The notes beneath the pieces were generated by a model. The model searched no databases. It saw only the letters and a program-made list of their open reading frames with translations, and was not told the DNA's origin. From Planctomycetales bacterium (lineage in GTDB: Bacteria; Planctomycetota; Phycisphaerae; Sedimentisphaerales; Anaerohalosphaeraceae), in assembly GCA_022615575.1 (NCBI GenBank), contig JAKEGM010000039.1:1-48460 (forward strand): a stretch of DNA of 48,460 bases. The letters are read 5' to 3'. Below are positions 8,921-17,081 of the stretch, one piece after another (the stretch's first letter is position 1; each line of letters begins with the position of its first letter). The position numbers and the translations under genes were made by a program.

Positions 8921-10420
8921 ATGTTTTTTCAAAAGGAATTACGGTGTTTCACAAAGGACCGAAACAGGATTGTATCCCTGTTAGTTCTTAGTGCGGCCAT
9001 TCTTTCGGGCGGCCTGTGTGTTGCTCAGGAATCGGGCACATACGAACAATCGGTCGTAATGATTTTGGCGGTTAATCAGGAGTATGATTACGCGACCCCT
9101 TGGAAAAAGGGGCCAATGGGCCGCGGCGTGGGGTCAGGGTTTATTATTGAGGGGAACCGAATTCTGACCAATGCTCACAATGTGGCCAATCAGCGGTACC
9201 TTGAGGTCAAAAAGCAGAATCTTGCCCAGCGGTACCCGGCTCAGGTTGTGTTTGTCGGCCATGATTGCGATTTGGCGCTGTTGGCAGTTGCTGACCCAAC
9301 GTTTTTTGAGGGGACAGCCCCCCTGGAATTCGGCGGGCTGCCGAAGGTCAATTCCATGGTTCAGACCTGCGGTTTTCCGGTCGGAGGCCAGCAGATATCC
9401 ATCACCAAAGGAGTTGTATCTCGTTTAGAAACAAGCGTTTACGGACACAGCCAATCGGCGCAGCATTTGGCAGTGCAAACCGATGCCGCTATCAATCCAG
9501 GCAATTCCGGAGGGCCGGTTCTGCAGGACGGCAAGGTGGTCGGCGTGGCCTTTCAGGGCTTGCAGTCGGCGGATAATATTGGATTTATGATTCCCACGAC
9601 CATTATCGCTCATTTTCTTAAGGATGTTCAGGACGGCACTTATCATGGATTTGGAACGATGGGTGTGTCGATGTTTCCGGGGCTGCATAATCCGAGCTAC
9701 AAAAAGTACTTAAAAGTCCCGGATGAGGATGATGGCGTCGTTATCACTCATGTCTTGCTCAACAGTACAGCTTACGGCATCCTTGAAAAAGGGGATGTCA
9801 TCACAAAAATCGATGATTTCAATATTGATAACGACGGTCTGATTATGATTGACGGCCTATTGCTGGAATTGACCGAGGCCATGGATCGCAAGCAAGTCGG
9901 CGAAACCCTGCAAATCACCGGCTATCGCGGCGGGGAAAAAATACAGAAAGAGATTTCCATTGCGCTGAATAAAACCATTCTTCCATGGAATCGCCAGTAT
10001 GATACGAAGCCGGCCTACCGGATTTTTGCGGGGCTGACATTTGTGCAGCTCAATCGCAATTTTCTGGAGGATTGGGGGCAGAACTGGGTGTCGGCTGTCC
10101 CGTTTGAGCTGCGGTATTTGTTTGTCGACTCCAATCTGCTCAACAAGGACTCCGCCCGAAAGGAGTATGTCGTGCTTTCTGAAATCCTCCCCGATGAGGT
10201 CAACGCCTATTTGGAGGGCTACAAAAACCAGGTTGTCGAAAGCATTAACGGCATTCGTATAAATGAGTTAGGTGACCTTGACAAGGCCTTCCAAGAAGAT
10301 AAAAACGGATTCTGGGTTGTCAAGTTTCTCAATAATGACAGTTCTATGGTTGTCAATGCCGAACAGGCGAAGCTTCGCCAGCCGGCCATTCTTGAACAGT
10401 ATCAGATTCCTTCAGAATAA
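8921..10420 (+). CDS. Secreted trypsin-like serine protease with DEG9-like PDZ region, apparently active
   Basis: Signal peptide; LTNAHNV (H), HDCDLALL (D), NPGNSGGPVL (S); C-terminal GLTFVQLNRNFLEDWG... as in plant-type Do-like proteases. Confidence 0.9.
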   Translation: MFFQKELRCFTKDRNRIVSLLVLSAAILSGGLCVAQESGTYEQSVVMILAVNQEYDYATPWKKGPMGRGVGSGFIIEGNRILTNAHNVANQRYLEVKKQNLAQRYPAQVVFVGHDCDLALLAVADPTFFEGTAPLEFGGLPKVNSMVQTCGFPVGGQQISITKGVVSRLETSVYGHSQSAQHLAVQTDAAINPGNSGGPVLQDGKVVGVAFQGLQSADNIGFMIPTTIIAHFLKDVQDGTYHGFGTMGVSMFPGLHNPSYKKYLKVPDEDDGVVITHVLLNSTAYGILEKGDVITKIDDFNIDNDGLIMIDGLLLELTEAMDRKQVGETLQITGYRGGEKIQKEISIALNKTILPWNRQYDTKPAYRIFAGLTFVQLNRNFLEDWGQNWVSAVPFELRYLFVDSNLLNKDSARKEYVVLSEILPDEVNAYLEGYKNQVVESINGIRINELGDLDKAFQEDKNGFWVVKFLNNDSSMVVNAEQAKLRQPAILEQYQIPSE

Positions 10421-10432
10421 AAAGGGCACATT

Positions 10433-11917
10433 ATGAAATGCAATAGTTTTACCTGGATGGTGATTGCGGTTTTTGGGGCATTGACCCCCCTGCCGCTTTG
10501 GGCTGAAGAGCCGGCGGATTTGACCGAGCCGATGAAAAAATCGCTGGTTTATCTGGAGATATCCAACAGCCGTTACGAACAGTATCAGCCGTGGAAACAG
10601 ACGGCCATCAGCAAGGAAGACGGGTATGCCTGCGCTGTCGGGCCGTACGAAGTCCTGACGACCGCAGAAAATGTATTGAATGCAACCTTAGTTCAAGCAA
10701 GGTGTTACGGACAAAATGAATACATCCCGGCCAAGGTGTCGGTCGTGGATTATGAATACAATCTGTGCTTGCTGGAGTTGGATAAATCGGCGATGGAAGG
10801 GCCTTTAACGCCCTTGCAGTTTGTGGAAAAGTTCCCGAAAGGCAAGTCCCTGGATTCGTATTGGCTGTCGGGCGGCGGACAATTGACAAAAGCCCGCTGC
10901 ACATTAGACCGGGCGGAAATGCAGCGCTCGAGCGTCTCGTATGTTTCGAATTTAATCTTTTTTGCCACGAATGTGTCGCGGGGATTTGGCGACGGAGAGG
11001 TTTGCTGTTTTGAAAAAGAGACGATAGGGATGGCTTGTTGGGGAACGGATTCAGATTCGGGAATCATCCCTTCCGAAACAATCAATAGATTTTTAACCTA
11101 TTGCAAAAAAGAGGGTTACTCCGGTTTCGGCACTGCCGGCTTTGAGGTGCACGAGCTGCTGGATCCAACGATGCGGCAGTATTTAAAGCTGCCCGGTGAG
11201 ATCAAGCATGGGGTCTATGTTGGTACGGTCTATTCGCTTGGCACGGGAAGCAAGGAGCTTAAACAGGGTGACGTTATTCTGACCATTGATGGGCAAACGC
11301 TTAATCCTTATGGACGGTACGAGCATCCGCAATATGATCGCATCTCCTTTTCAAATCTGATTTTACAGAAGCCCGATGGCGCCGTTATTCCCTTTGAAAT
11401 CTTTCGTGACGGCACAAAGCGAACCGTGGATGTGGTTGCCAGAAATATAAAATCAAAGGAAATGTTGATACCGTACTATCTGTATTCACAACAACCTGAA
11501 TATATTGTTGTCGGCGGCTATATTTTGCAGAAGCTTTCACGCGATTTCCTGGGCATGTGGGGGAGCGACTGGGCGGGTGAGGTCCCCCCACACCTCTACC
11601 ATTATTATCAGGATTTTTCGTTTAAGCCGACAAGTGAGCGGAAAGACATCGTTGTATTAAGTTATGTACTGCCGGCAGAAATCAATCTGGGCTATCAGGA
11701 ACTTTCCATGCTTGTGGTTGATTCTATCAATGGTAAAAAAATCCGCGAAATGAAGGATATCCCGGCAACACTCGAGTCCAATGATTCGGAGTTTATCGAA
11801 ATCACATTTGAAATGAATTCTCCGGCCATTATCATTCCCAAAGACAAACTGGCCGTGGCGAATATGCAAATAGCTCAGATGTATGGAATCTCAAAGACGA
11901 TGAACATCCGGCAGTAG
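10433..11917 (+). CDS. Catalytically degenerate paralogue (pseudoprotease) of the preceding DEG-like protease
   Basis: Aligns by eye along its length with the upstream gene, but LTNAHNV becomes LTTAENV, CDLALL becomes YNLCLL, and GNSGGPV becomes GFGDGEV. Confidence 0.85.
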   Translation: MKCNSFTWMVIAVFGALTPLPLWAEEPADLTEPMKKSLVYLEISNSRYEQYQPWKQTAISKEDGYACAVGPYEVLTTAENVLNATLVQARCYGQNEYIPAKVSVVDYEYNLCLLELDKSAMEGPLTPLQFVEKFPKGKSLDSYWLSGGGQLTKARCTLDRAEMQRSSVSYVSNLIFFATNVSRGFGDGEVCCFEKETIGMACWGTDSDSGIIPSETINRFLTYCKKEGYSGFGTAGFEVHELLDPTMRQYLKLPGEIKHGVYVGTVYSLGTGSKELKQGDVILTIDGQTLNPYGRYEHPQYDRISFSNLILQKPDGAVIPFEIFRDGTKRTVDVVARNIKSKEMLIPYYLYSQQPEYIVVGGYILQKLSRDFLGMWGSDWAGEVPPHLYHYYQDFSFKPTSERKDIVVLSYVLPAEINLGYQELSMLVVDSINGKKIREMKDIPATLESNDSEFIEITFEMNSPAIIIPKDKLAVANMQIAQMYGISKTMNIRQ

Positions 11918-11941
11918 CCGTATTCTCCGTGTGTGATTTTC

Positions 11942-11977
11942 AAAAACGTTGTGTTTCACGTGAAACACAACGTTTTT
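11942..11977. promoter_or_regulatory. parS centromere-like site inside a 36-bp perfect palindrome
   Basis: aaaaacgttgtgtttcac|gtgaaacacaacgttttt; core TGTTTCACGTGAAACA (11952-11967) is identical to the canonical parS 16-mer. Confidence 0.93.
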
Positions 11978-12013
11978 TTGTTAATGTTGACGCCCTTCCG
12001 TTCTTTTTTGCAA

Positions 12014-12029
12014 TGTTTCACGTGAAACG
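12014..12029. promoter_or_regulatory. Second parS site (one mismatch to consensus)
   Basis: TGTTTCACGTGAAACG, 62 bp centre-to-centre from the first parS, upstream of parB. Confidence 0.9.
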
Positions 12030-12130
12030 TTAAAATTTTTAGTTTTCTTCTGGCATTTTGTAATTGATTTTGTTTAATTAGGCCGACGATTAAAAACAGG
12101 ACTTTAACGCAGTTGTATTCGGAGGCAAGA

Positions 12131-13069
12131 ATGACGGAAACAAAAAAAATCAAAAAGCCGCACCTTGGCCGCGGCCTGGAAGCGCTGATGGGCCCTGTTT
12201 CGAGGAATAGAGAAGATATTCAGCATCCAGGCAATTTGGCCGGTTCCCCGCCGGATCCGGCCATTGAATCGGCTAAAAATATACTTCCTGTTGGGCAGAT
12301 ACGCTCAAATCCATACCAGCCGCGAACAACCTGGGACGAAGAGCAGCTCAAAGGGCTTTGTGATTCGATTCGAGAACACGGTATTATCCAGCCGATTATC
12401 GTCCGCAAAAATACAGACGGCTACGAAATCATCGCCGGAGAACGTCGTTTTCGGGCTGCCTGCATGGCTGGACTTGAAACGGTCCCTGTTTTGGAAAGAG
12501 CCGCCTCCGACGAAGAAATGCTCGAATTGGCGCTGATTGAAAATATCCATCGTTCAGATTTGAACCCAATTGAACGGGCAAGGGCGTATCAGAACTTTAT
12601 AAATTCGTTCAATTTAACACAAACCGATGCCGCCAAACGGCTTGGAGAGGACCGCGCGGTAATCGCTAACTATTTGAGATTGCTTGACTTACCGTCAGAC
12701 CTCAAGCAAATGCTCAGTGGCGGGCAGCTCAGTATGGGGCACGCACGCGCAATCCTTGCGCTGCCGTCAGACGATCTGAAGCGGAAGCTGGCCAATCGGG
12801 CAATGGCAGGGCGGCTGAGTGTCCGGGAGGTCGAACGTCTGGTGCGAAAGTATGTTGAGGAAAAAATAGAAGAGCCAGCCACAAAGAAGGAAAAAGCGGC
12901 CCATATAGTCCATTTAGAGAAGAGATTGCAGGAAGTGCTTGGCACAAAAGTTAACATTAAGGCAAACAAACGCGGGCATCGAGGCAGAATCATTATCGAT
13001 TATTATTCAATTGATGAATTCGAGCGCCTGGCAGAGCGAATGGGTCTTTCGCTTGAGGAGACAGTATAG
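12131..13069 (+). CDS. parB: Chromosome partitioning protein ParB
   Basis: N-terminal HLGRGLEALMG; IRSNPYQPR; GYEIIAGERRFRAACMAG; ENIHRSDLNPIERARAY; HTH LTQTDAAKRLGEDRAVIANYLRLL. Start MTETKK at 12131. Confidence 0.96.
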   Translation: MTETKKIKKPHLGRGLEALMGPVSRNREDIQHPGNLAGSPPDPAIESAKNILPVGQIRSNPYQPRTTWDEEQLKGLCDSIREHGIIQPIIVRKNTDGYEIIAGERRFRAACMAGLETVPVLERAASDEEMLELALIENIHRSDLNPIERARAYQNFINSFNLTQTDAAKRLGEDRAVIANYLRLLDLPSDLKQMLSGGQLSMGHARAILALPSDDLKRKLANRAMAGRLSVREVERLVRKYVEEKIEEPATKKEKAAHIVHLEKRLQEVLGTKVNIKANKRGHRGRIIIDYYSIDEFERLAERMGLSLEETV

Positions 13070-13094
13070 CGTTATGTGAAAACAGTCACAAAAC

Positions 13095-13120
13095 GCCGCA
13101 AAAAACCCATTTCTTGCGGC
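13095..13120 (+). terminator. Possible terminator after parB
   Basis: GCCGCAA...TTGCGGC 7-bp stem followed by tgtatttt. Confidence 0.5.
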
Positions 13121-13180
13121 TGTATTTTATGAACCAACCGGTCTGTATATATAAAAACAAGTTATTTTTTAAGGAATAAT

Positions 13181-13897
13181 GTGGAAATTATGCCGAAATC
13201 AAGCCCTTTCGAGGGTGTTTACAAGCAATTAGGCGCACGATTTGAAGCATACGACGGCTGGCTGCTGCCGGCCGATTTTGGCAATATCGAGGCCGAAAGT
13301 GATGCGCTGAACAACCACTGCGCGGCGGTTGACCTGAGCAGTTTTGGCCGAATAAGCGTAAAAGGCGAACATCTTAAAGAAACGCTGAATACGGTTTTTG
13401 AGTCGAAAAGCGGGTCTTTTGCGATGGATCACTGGGTTTGGGGGAAGACGACGCTGGATAGTCAATCGGTACTGTGCCGGATTGCACGCACCAATGGGGA
13501 CTGTGTGCTCCTGACGCCTCCGGGGCAAGCCGAAGCGATGTTTGAAACAATCCAGGCAAAGGCCGGAAAGGGAGTTACGGCCGCCAATATTACCGAAAAA
13601 ACGGCGATGCTTGGCTTATACGGGCCTGCGGCAGTAAGGTCTATGCGAGGCGTTTTGCCGTTTGATATTGACGATTTGGAGCAGGGCGATGCGACGCGGA
13701 TGTCGTTTTTTATGATGTCCTTTACACTGCTGCGCGGCAGCTGGCTCGGATGCGACGGGCTGGAGCTGATTTGTCCGGCCTCAGCAGGGCCGATGGCGGC
13801 AGGCGCTGTCGTTAAGTATCGGCACAAGCATAATATAACGCCGGCGGGGATGGAAAGCTTTCGTTTGGCGATGGCGCAGATGGAGTCGCCGCTTTAG
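13181..13897 (+). CDS. GcvT-like folate-binding domain protein, short (N-terminal domain only)
   Basis: GARFEAYDGWLLPADFGNIEAESDALNNHCAAVDLSSFGRISVKG resembles the aminomethyltransferase N-domain. Start is GTG 13181 (AAGGA RBS) or ATG 13190. Confidence 0.8.
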   Translation: MEIMPKSSPFEGVYKQLGARFEAYDGWLLPADFGNIEAESDALNNHCAAVDLSSFGRISVKGEHLKETLNTVFESKSGSFAMDHWVWGKTTLDSQSVLCRIARTNGDCVLLTPPGQAEAMFETIQAKAGKGVTAANITEKTAMLGLYGPAAVRSMRGVLPFDIDDLEQGDATRMSFFMMSFTLLRGSWLGCDGLELICPASAGPMAAGAVVKYRHKHNITPAGMESFRLAMAQMESPL

Positions 13898-14038
13898 GGG
13901 GGACATTACAGGGCTTGTGGGAATTTCATTTGTAAATGGGGGGTGGTTTTTCGTGGATTGCGGCGACGGTTTGTGTTATATAAAGCGGTCTGAGAATTTA
14001 TCCGGAATTTAATGGCTCCATAAAGACAGGTATTTTTT

Positions 14039-14815
14039 ATGTTTGCGATCATCAGTGATATACATTCAAATCTTGAGGCCCTGACGACGGTGTTGAATGA
14101 CATCGAAAAACGGGGCATCAAGACGATTTACTGCTTAGGCGACGTGGTCGGTTACGCGGCCAATCCGCTGGAATGCCTGGATTTGGTCATCGCCAAAACC
14201 CAAAACTGCGTGATGGGCAACCATGACTATGCGGCGATGTTTGAGCCGACGAATTTCAACTCGGGCGCCGAGGCCGCCTCGTACTGGACGAGAAAGGTGC
14301 TCGAAGATGAAACCGGCCGCGAAAAAAGCGACAATCGCTGGCGCTATCTGGGCAGCCAGAAGATGCGATGGACGCTCGAAACCCGGATAGGCAATGTCAA
14401 TGCGACACTGGATTTTGTGCATGCCTCGCCGCGGCGGCCGATCAATGAATATGTATTTCCGGACGATGTTTATACAACCACCGGCAAAATGAACGCATTG
14501 TTTGAGCGTGTCAAGCATGTCTGCTTTGTCGGGCATACGCATCTGCCGGGCGTGTTTCTGGAGGACCCGGATTTTTACTCGCCGGATGAATTGGGTGGGA
14601 CCTATCCGATACTGGCGGACGAAAAGGCCATCATCAACGTCGGTTCGGTCGGGCAGCCGCGGGACCGCGACAACCGTGCCAGTTATGTTTTTATCGAAGA
14701 AAACGTCGTGAATTTTGTGCGGCTGGACTATGACTTCAAGGCGACGGCGGCAAAAATTTATGCCATTGAGGAACTGGACAACTTCGAGGGCGACCGCCTG
14801 GCGGACGGACGATAA
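14039..14815 (+). CDS. Metallophosphoesterase (calcineurin-like, YfcE/ApaH-like)
   Basis: MFAIISDIHSNLEAL, YCLGDVVGYAANP, CVMGNHDYAA, CFVGHTHLPG, NVGSVGQPRD. Confidence 0.93.
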   Translation: MFAIISDIHSNLEALTTVLNDIEKRGIKTIYCLGDVVGYAANPLECLDLVIAKTQNCVMGNHDYAAMFEPTNFNSGAEAASYWTRKVLEDETGREKSDNRWRYLGSQKMRWTLETRIGNVNATLDFVHASPRRPINEYVFPDDVYTTTGKMNALFERVKHVCFVGHTHLPGVFLEDPDFYSPDELGGTYPILADEKAIINVGSVGQPRDRDNRASYVFIEENVVNFVRLDYDFKATAAKIYAIEELDNFEGDRLADGR

Positions 14816-14855
14816 CATAAAACAAGAATAAAAAGGTAAAATGCAAAAACGAAGA

Positions 14856-14872
14856 GTCCGCCGAAGGCGGAC
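14856..14872. repeat. Perfect 7-bp stem / 3-nt loop hairpin between phosphoesterase and yidC
   Basis: GTCCGCC-gaa-GGCGGAC followed by agtgttttt. Confidence 0.75.
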
Positions 14873-14896
14873 AGTGTTTTTATAATTAAGGATTGA

Positions 14897-16948
14897 ATGA
14901 AAACGAAAATCGCAGTTATCACCGGTGTTTCTGTTTTTTTTCTGTTATGTGCTGCGCAGATTGTCCATACGGTTATGCGTCACCCGCAGCGGGCGAAGGC
15001 AATGGCAGGGCGTCTGGTGTCTTTGGCCGGCGAGGTCGAAAACCCCGGAAAAACCGTCACAGTCGAAGAAGCCGGAGAGCCGGTTGAAGCCGATGCCGTT
15101 CAAACGGTTTACCCGCAGCTTGCGGCCGTCAGCGCAAAAAAAGAGCGGATTATTGCGCTGGGCGCGGTCTATGACGACATTAAACGCACCGACGACCCCG
15201 AGAAGTACAAGTTCAGGGTGGAGTTGACCAGCAGGGGCGCAGCCGTCAAAACGGCGGCGCTGAGCGAGTTTAAGGATCGCAACACCGAACACCCCGCGCC
15301 GCTGGTGCTACTGGCCCCGCTGACGAATGGGCGGACGGCCTATTCGCTGGCCAGTGCAAATCTGTGGATAGCGCCAGCAGAGGCCCAAAGTTTCGGGACA
15401 AAGGCGTTTCCGCTGGACAAACTCAATTGGAACCTTGTTGAGACCGAGGCGAAGGATGAAGCGCGGTTTGAGGCCGTGCTGAGCAATGCGGTTACGGGCG
15501 GGGGGATGGTCAGGGTTATTAAGACGTACCGTGTGCAGCCGGGAAGTTACGACCTGATATGTGAGGTTGCGGTTGAGAATCTTTCGGACCAGCCGCTTAA
15601 GACGCGGATGCTGATGCAGGGGCCGGGAGGCATTCTTCTGGAAGAGGTGAGGCAGGATACCCGGAGGGTTGTGGCGGCCTACGAAATCCCCAAAACAGGC
15701 ATTGAGACAAGAGCGCTGGATTTTCCGTCCATCCGCAAGAAAGTCAAAAAGAACGACACCGAAGATTTTACGCTGGCTCACAGAAGCAGCGAGGCCGATT
15801 TTGTGTGGGCGGCGGTGACGAACAAATACTTTACGGCGATTGTCCGCCCCGTGCCGGTCGAGGGACAGGAGCGGGCATGGCTTCAGTTTGGCGGTGTGCA
15901 GTACTATCCGGCCCCCGGCCAGAACGAAGATGAACACAACGGTTCATTCGGCATGACGTCTGAGGTCGCCGCGCTGGCGGCGGCAGGGCAGGAGGGGTCT
16001 GTTCAATCCTGTTCGCTGCAGATGTACCTGGGACCCAAGGACAAAAAGATTTTCGAAAAGAACGACACTTATCGCTCGCTGAAATACTTTCAGACGATTG
16101 ATTTTCGCGGGTGCTGCTGCCCGGCCTGGATGATTGCACCGATGGCCTTCGGCATTATCTGGCTGATGAATATGACATACACACTGATGGGGCCGCTGGG
16201 CAACTATGGCGTGATTATTATGTTCCTGGTATTCGTGGTGCGGCTGGCCCTGCATCCGATTACCAAGAGCAGCCAGGTCTCGATGATGAAGATGCAGAAG
16301 CTGGGCCCCAAGATGCAGGAAATCCAGAAGAAGTACGCCAACAACAAGGCGGAAATGAACAAGCAGGTGATGGCGATGTACCGCGAAATGGGGGTTTCGC
16401 CGGTGTCGGGAATGCTGCCGATGTTTTTGCAGATGCCCATCTGGATTGCCCTGTGGACGGCGGTCAATACGAGCATCGACCTGCGCGGCGCCGGCTTTCT
16501 GCCGTTCTGGATTACCGATCTTTCGATGCCGGATCAGTTGTTTGCGATTCCATTTGTGGCGCAGCTGCGGACGATTCCGTACATCGGGAAAATTATCCCC
16601 GGTTATTTCAACCTGCTGCCGATTCTGATGGGCGTGGTGATGTACTTCCAGCAGAAGCTGATGCCGGCGTCGCAGCCGGGCACCCAGACCAATCCGCAGA
16701 TGGCCCAGCAGCAGAAGATGATGATGATTATGATGCCGCTGCTGTTTCCGGTGATGCTGTACAGCGGGCCGTCGGGCGTGAATCTGTATATCATGGCCAG
16801 TATCGGCGCCGGCGTCATCGAGCAAAAGGTCATCCGCAAGCACCTCAAGGAAAAAGATGAACAAGAAGCCATCGGCAAGGTGCCCGTTACGGCCAAAACC
16901 GGCGGCAAGATAAAAAAGAAAAAACCCAAACCCTTCTTCAAGGGATAG
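14897..16948 (+). CDS. yidC: Membrane protein insertase YidC
   Basis: Periplasmic domain, then YGVIIMFLVFVVRLALHPITKSSQVSMMKMQKLGPKMQEIQKKYANNKAEMNKQVMAMYREMGVSPVSGMLPMFLQMPIWIALW. Confidence 0.97.
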   Translation: MKTKIAVITGVSVFFLLCAAQIVHTVMRHPQRAKAMAGRLVSLAGEVENPGKTVTVEEAGEPVEADAVQTVYPQLAAVSAKKERIIALGAVYDDIKRTDDPEKYKFRVELTSRGAAVKTAALSEFKDRNTEHPAPLVLLAPLTNGRTAYSLASANLWIAPAEAQSFGTKAFPLDKLNWNLVETEAKDEARFEAVLSNAVTGGGMVRVIKTYRVQPGSYDLICEVAVENLSDQPLKTRMLMQGPGGILLEEVRQDTRRVVAAYEIPKTGIETRALDFPSIRKKVKKNDTEDFTLAHRSSEADFVWAAVTNKYFTAIVRPVPVEGQERAWLQFGGVQYYPAPGQNEDEHNGSFGMTSEVAALAAAGQEGSVQSCSLQMYLGPKDKKIFEKNDTYRSLKYFQTIDFRGCCCPAWMIAPMAFGIIWLMNMTYTLMGPLGNYGVIIMFLVFVVRLALHPITKSSQVSMMKMQKLGPKMQEIQKKYANNKAEMNKQVMAMYREMGVSPVSGMLPMFLQMPIWIALWTAVNTSIDLRGAGFLPFWITDLSMPDQLFAIPFVAQLRTIPYIGKIIPGYFNLLPILMGVVMYFQQKLMPASQPGTQTNPQMAQQQKMMMIMMPLLFPVMLYSGPSGVNLYIMASIGAGVIEQKVIRKHLKEKDEQEAIGKVPVTAKTGGKIKKKKPKPFFKG

Positions 16949-16986
16949 CGGGTCGTTTTGAGTTCCTGGTTTTACGCGATGTTTTT

Positions 16987-17056
16987 TGCCGCAGAGGGCA
17001 CAACGTTCACAGAGAGGACAAGTTTTTTTTCTGAGTCCTCTGTGGTCTCTGCGGCA
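16987..17056. repeat. Imperfect inverted-repeat hairpin element between yidC and mnmE
   Basis: TGCCGCAGAG (16987-16996) pairs with CTCTGCGGCA (17047-17056); inner CACAGAG..GAC / GTCCTCTGTG; T-runs on both sides. Confidence 0.8.
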
Positions 17057-17081
17057 TTTTTTATTCAAGGGACAGACAGAG

